64,000 nt of DNA from Arcicella rosea (lineage in GTDB: Bacteria > Bacteroidota > Bacteroidia > Cytophagales > Spirosomataceae). Both the position numbers and the translations under genes were made by a program. Of the stretch, positions 60,863 through 64,000 are shown piece by piece. Each line of letters begins with the position of its first letter. Position 1 is the first letter of the stretch. The notes under the pieces were generated by a model, which was not told the DNA's origin, did not search any database, and saw only the letters and a program-made list of their open reading frames with translations. Location of the stretch: the NCBI RefSeq assembly GCF_014204325.1, contig NZ_JACHKT010000002.1, forward strand, positions 238,765 through 302,764, in the 5' to 3' direction.

Positions 60863-63754
60863 CTGAAAAAAGCAATCCACATATTCAGTATAGTAATTAG
60901 CTTACTTTTAGGGCTTTTAACGTTAAATCAGTCTTCGGCTCAAAGATTATTGGGCGGAAAACCCTTTAAACCTAAAGCCGGTAAAGCTAATGTAGTAATT
61001 CCTAAAGATACTGCTAGTTTAGACTCTACTAAGAAAAGTCTTGCAAAAAGCGTACCTGATTCTCTAAAAAAAGAAAGTGATCTTACTACAACAGTTATTT
61101 ATTCTGCCAAAGACTCAACCATTATGGATACTGAAAACCAAGTGGTGTATCTGTATGGCGATGCCAAAGTTACTTATGGTGATGTTTCACTGGAAGCAAA
61201 TTTCATTCAGCTCGACTGGGCTAAGAATGTTGTTTTTGCTCAAGGTACTAAAGATTCAACAACGAATAAAATCGTTGGAAAACCCATTTTTAAACAAGGT
61301 GGCGAGCCTTATGATGCAGAGGAAATCAGGTATAATTTTAAAAGTAGAAAGGCTTTTATCAAAGGACTTATCACCACGCAAGGCGACGGTTTGATTCAAG
61401 GGGAAAAAGTGAAAAAAGATAATGAAGATAACCTTTATATCAGAAACGCTATTTATACTACTTGTAATCTGGAACATCCCCACTTTAATATTCGGGCTAC
61501 TAAAATTAAGGTGGTTGGTAAAAGGGAAATCGTAGCAGGCCCTTTCCATTTTGAGTTGAATGAGATTCCTTTGCCAATTGGTTTACCTTTTGGTTTCTTC
61601 CCTTATAAACCCCCTCAAGAATCGGGTACTTCTGGAATTATCATGCCTACTTATGGTGAAGAACCACAAGGTAGAGGTTTCTTTTTGCGGGATGGTGGTT
61701 ATTATTTTGCGTTGAGTCCGAACATCGGTTTAAGACTTACAGGCGAGATTTACTCGAAAGGAAGTTTCGGGATTGCTGCCAATTCACAGTATATCAAACG
61801 CTATCGTTATTCGGGTACTTTTAATTTGAATTTTAGAAAAAGTAATAATGGTAGCGAATTCGACCGCCAGTCGAGAAGTGACTATGGTATTCAATGGTCG
61901 CATTCACCACAAAGTCGTGGAAATTCTAGTTTCTCGGCATCGGTTAACTTACAAAGTAATTCAAACAGTCAGTACAATAGTGTCAATACAAGTAGTTATA
62001 TTTCTACGGCTTTAAACTCTTCGGTACAATATTCACGCAATTTTGGACAAACCATTCGTACAAGTTTAAGTTTACAGGCTGACCAAAACACTGTAACGAA
62101 GGCAGTAAATGTAAATACCAATTATACTTTTGGTTTGAACCAGTTTCAGCCTTTTAAGAAGAAAAATGCTGTTACCGACCGTTTTATCGACCAATTCCGT
62201 ATGGGTTTAGATGTTTCTGGAACGTATGGAATTACCAACCAAGTAGCATTAACCAACCGTTCTTACAACAACTTTGGTTATACTGTTTACAGAACCATTG
62301 ATACACTTGACCTTGACCCAACCAGACCTGTTATAATCGACCCTAGAACAGCCGCCAATTCAGCAACCAATCTTGCCAGAGATGGTGTAATTCCTTTCAA
62401 TTTATCAACTTTACCAGAGTTGTTAAAGAATGCTCAGTTTAAAGCTCAATACAGTATTCCGATTTCATTACCGAATATCAAAATTGGTAAATACATTAAC
62501 TTAACGCCTGGTTTTAACTTTTCTGGAAATATTTATCAGCAGAAGTATCGATACGAGTTCAAAAAAGTTAATGATTTAGCAGCTGTTTATAGTAAAGATA
62601 CTACTTCCAAAAAAGGTGCAGTAGCTATTGATACACTGAGAGGCGGTGCATTTTATGCAGATTATACTTATGCTTTCTCTATGAGTATGAATACTCGTTT
62701 GTACGGAACAGTGAGATTCAAAAAAGGGAGATTAGAAGGCATACGCCATACATTATCTCCGTCTTTGAGCATTAACTATACTCCTGATTTTACAGACCCG
62801 AAATATGGTTTTTATCAAACAGTACAAATCAATAACAGAGTTCATAAATACCAAAAAGGAGAGACCATTCCAAGTTCTTTAGCAGGACAAGAAACCCTAC
62901 CTGGAGATTTCTTGAATATCTCAAGCTTTAATCCATCACAAACCAACCGTGGTAGTCAATCAGGGGGGATAAGTTTCGGGATTCAGAATACTTTAGAAGC
63001 CAAACTTAGGGCGAAGTCGGATACCGCTCAGAAAGAATCAGAGAAAATGATGTTGATTGATAACTTCTCGTTGACTGGAAACTATAACTTCTTCGCTACG
63101 CAATACAAACTTTCTAACTTGAATTTCGGTGCGAATTCAAGAGTGAGAAAGTTTGACATCAATTTGGGTGGTTCGTTAGATCCATATAAATATGTTAACG
63201 ATGGCTATTCAACATCAGGACGTAGAATTGATACTTTGTTAATCAGTGTAGGCGAAGGTTTTGCTAAATTGGCAAGCTTAAACTTCTCGGTAAGTAAAAG
63301 CTTTAAACCTGCGGTAGCCGATAAAAAGAAACAAAATAGTAATGGTACTGAAGGACAAATGAATCAAATCAACAGAAATATCAACGATTATGTTGATTGG
63401 TCTGTGCCTTGGAGTTTCCAGTTTGGCTTTAACTATAACATGAATAAAACAGGTTTTGCACCTGCTACGATTGTAAGTGCCTTGACTTTCAAAGGGGATG
63501 TGAAATTGACTGAAAAATGGAATTTTACTTTGAGTTCTGGTTATGACTTTGTGAATAATGGTATTTCATTGACCAACATCAGTATTCATAGAGATTTACA
63601 CTGTTGGGAAGCTAATTTCGACTGGACACCAATTGCCAGCCCATATTATGGTCGTTCAAGTACCTATAATTTTACCATCAGAGTAAAATCAGCTTTATTA
63701 CAAGAATTAAAACTTTCACGTAGAAATACTTTCTATGATAGAGGAGGTTTTTAA
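60863..63754 (+). CDS. lptD: LPS-assembly protein LptD (OstA), outer membrane
   Basis: Reading from a CTG at 60863 gives 963 residues and a good signal peptide (KKAIHIFSIVISLLLGLLTL, cleaved after SSA). A TTG at 60950 gives 934 residues but has no export signal, which this outer-membrane protein needs. The periplasmic OstA/LptA-like domain is visible (VVYLYGDAKVTYGDVSLEA) and a large beta-barrel follows. It inserts LPS into the outer leaflet with LptE. The start must be a rare CTG, since a TAA at 60854-60856 closes the frame just upstream. The same neighbourhood (amidase, MCE protein) handles the envelope. Confidence 0.88.
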   Translation: MKKAIHIFSIVISLLLGLLTLNQSSAQRLLGGKPFKPKAGKANVVIPKDTASLDSTKKSLAKSVPDSLKKESDLTTTVIYSAKDSTIMDTENQVVYLYGDAKVTYGDVSLEANFIQLDWAKNVVFAQGTKDSTTNKIVGKPIFKQGGEPYDAEEIRYNFKSRKAFIKGLITTQGDGLIQGEKVKKDNEDNLYIRNAIYTTCNLEHPHFNIRATKIKVVGKREIVAGPFHFELNEIPLPIGLPFGFFPYKPPQESGTSGIIMPTYGEEPQGRGFFLRDGGYYFALSPNIGLRLTGEIYSKGSFGIAANSQYIKRYRYSGTFNLNFRKSNNGSEFDRQSRSDYGIQWSHSPQSRGNSSFSASVNLQSNSNSQYNSVNTSSYISTALNSSVQYSRNFGQTIRTSLSLQADQNTVTKAVNVNTNYTFGLNQFQPFKKKNAVTDRFIDQFRMGLDVSGTYGITNQVALTNRSYNNFGYTVYRTIDTLDLDPTRPVIIDPRTAANSATNLARDGVIPFNLSTLPELLKNAQFKAQYSIPISLPNIKIGKYINLTPGFNFSGNIYQQKYRYEFKKVNDLAAVYSKDTTSKKGAVAIDTLRGGAFYADYTYAFSMSMNTRLYGTVRFKKGRLEGIRHTLSPSLSINYTPDFTDPKYGFYQTVQINNRVHKYQKGETIPSSLAGQETLPGDFLNISSFNPSQTNRGSQSGGISFGIQNTLEAKLRAKSDTAQKESEKMMLIDNFSLTGNYNFFATQYKLSNLNFGANSRVRKFDINLGGSLDPYKYVNDGYSTSGRRIDTLLISVGEGFAKLASLNFSVSKSFKPAVADKKKQNSNGTEGQMNQINRNINDYVDWSVPWSFQFGFNYNMNKTGFAPATIVSALTFKGDVKLTEKWNFTLSSGYDFVNNGISLTNISIHRDLHCWEANFDWTPIASPYYGRSSTYNFTIRVKSALLQELKLSRRNTFYDRGGF

Positions 63755-64000
63755 TAGGCTAAATTGAATATTGATAAGTATTAGACAACAAAATATTTCA
63801 TTATAATTAGGAAAACTTTTATTCTAATAAATGCAAAGTAAAATTACAAGATTCGCTTCTTCTTGACTGTGTTATCATATGAATACAGGTTTCTCTAAAT
63901 AAGAGTGGCTTTCCTTGAAAATTGTTTTTCAATATTCATTCATAATAAAATCCACTCATATTCTGGGTGGATTTTTCATTTTATTTGAGGTGATTTACTT
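63755..64000. other. AT-rich intergenic end of the window
   Basis: No coding frame is visible. A terminator-like hairpin lies at 63947-63976. Confidence 0.4.
63947..63976. terminator. terminator hairpin near the window end
   Basis: AAAATCCAC (63947-63955) pairs with GTGGATTTT (63967-63975), extended by a T-G and a C-G pair, with a 7-nt loop. It lies nearly 200 bp after lptD, so it may belong to a gene outside the window. Confidence 0.6.

Noticed and set aside
1..64000. tRNA or rRNA genes
   Set aside because: I scanned the gaps for cloverleaf-like stems and rRNA signatures and saw none; a covariance-model search would be decisive.

Overview
The window is AT-rich chromosomal DNA of a Bacteroidota bacterium, most likely a Cytophagales member (Spirosomataceae/Cytophagaceae type; the genus cannot be fixed from the sequence). 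The grounds are a SusC/SusD pair, a type B type-IX-secretion sorting domain, a DUF5686 outer-membrane protein, a DUF5690 membrane protein, Bacteroidota-type promoters (TTTG/TAnnTTTG) and very few Shine-Dalgarno sites. I see no rRNA, tRNA or CRISPR array. One intact insertion sequence is present.

Layout. 1-8.4 kb: S9 peptidase without a visible signal peptide, a Nudix-like regulator divergent from a secreted carboxylesterase with a palindrome between them, a PurF-like amidotransferase, a tiny membrane protein. 8.4-20.6 kb: recG, a very large secreted protein, nuoB-nuoC cut off from the rest of complex I, four surface-glycan genes, an MsbA-like ABC exporter and a Cys-rich protein. 20.7-25 kb: a secreted EEP-family hydrolase, prmC, ribD, an SMR exporter, a fatty-acid-hydroxylase-family protein. 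25.1-33.1 kb (minus strand): an eight-gene set for an unusual surface sugar: glycosyltransferase-like protein, SpsF-like cytidylyltransferase, split transketolase, class III aminotransferase, SDR dehydrogenase, KdsC-like phosphatase and a NeuB-like synthase lacking its usual C-terminal domain. Several of its genes are separated by long hairpin-forming repeats.

36.2-48.3 kb: the most interesting region. A secreted alkaline-phosphatase-superfamily enzyme, an FAD amine oxidase of the phosphonate-linked type, a phosphonatase-like HAD hydrolase, the membrane protein DUF5690, a small exported protein, an AhpD-like protein, SusC, SusD and a PhnZ-like HD oxygenase lie together. I read this as a SusCD-fed phosphonate (perhaps 2-amino-1-hydroxyethylphosphonate) uptake and C-P cleavage locus: outer-membrane capture, periplasmic release, inner-membrane import, and two cytoplasmic routes to phosphate. 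48.4-50.4 kb: a small secreted protein and an IS256-family element with an 8-bp target duplication. 50.7-64 kb: a secreted beta-lactamase-fold hydrolase, a beta-oxidation pair (thiolase and dehydrogenase/hydratase), a GNAT enzyme, LysR and Lrp regulators, and an envelope trio (MlaD-like, amidase, LptD).

Throughout, gaps between genes are filled by word-like low-complexity repeats (7-11 nt units built on TTCGG, GTGA, AGCTGTGAGC or CTCTGTG) arranged as long imperfect hairpins, sometimes running into the stop codons of neighbouring genes.
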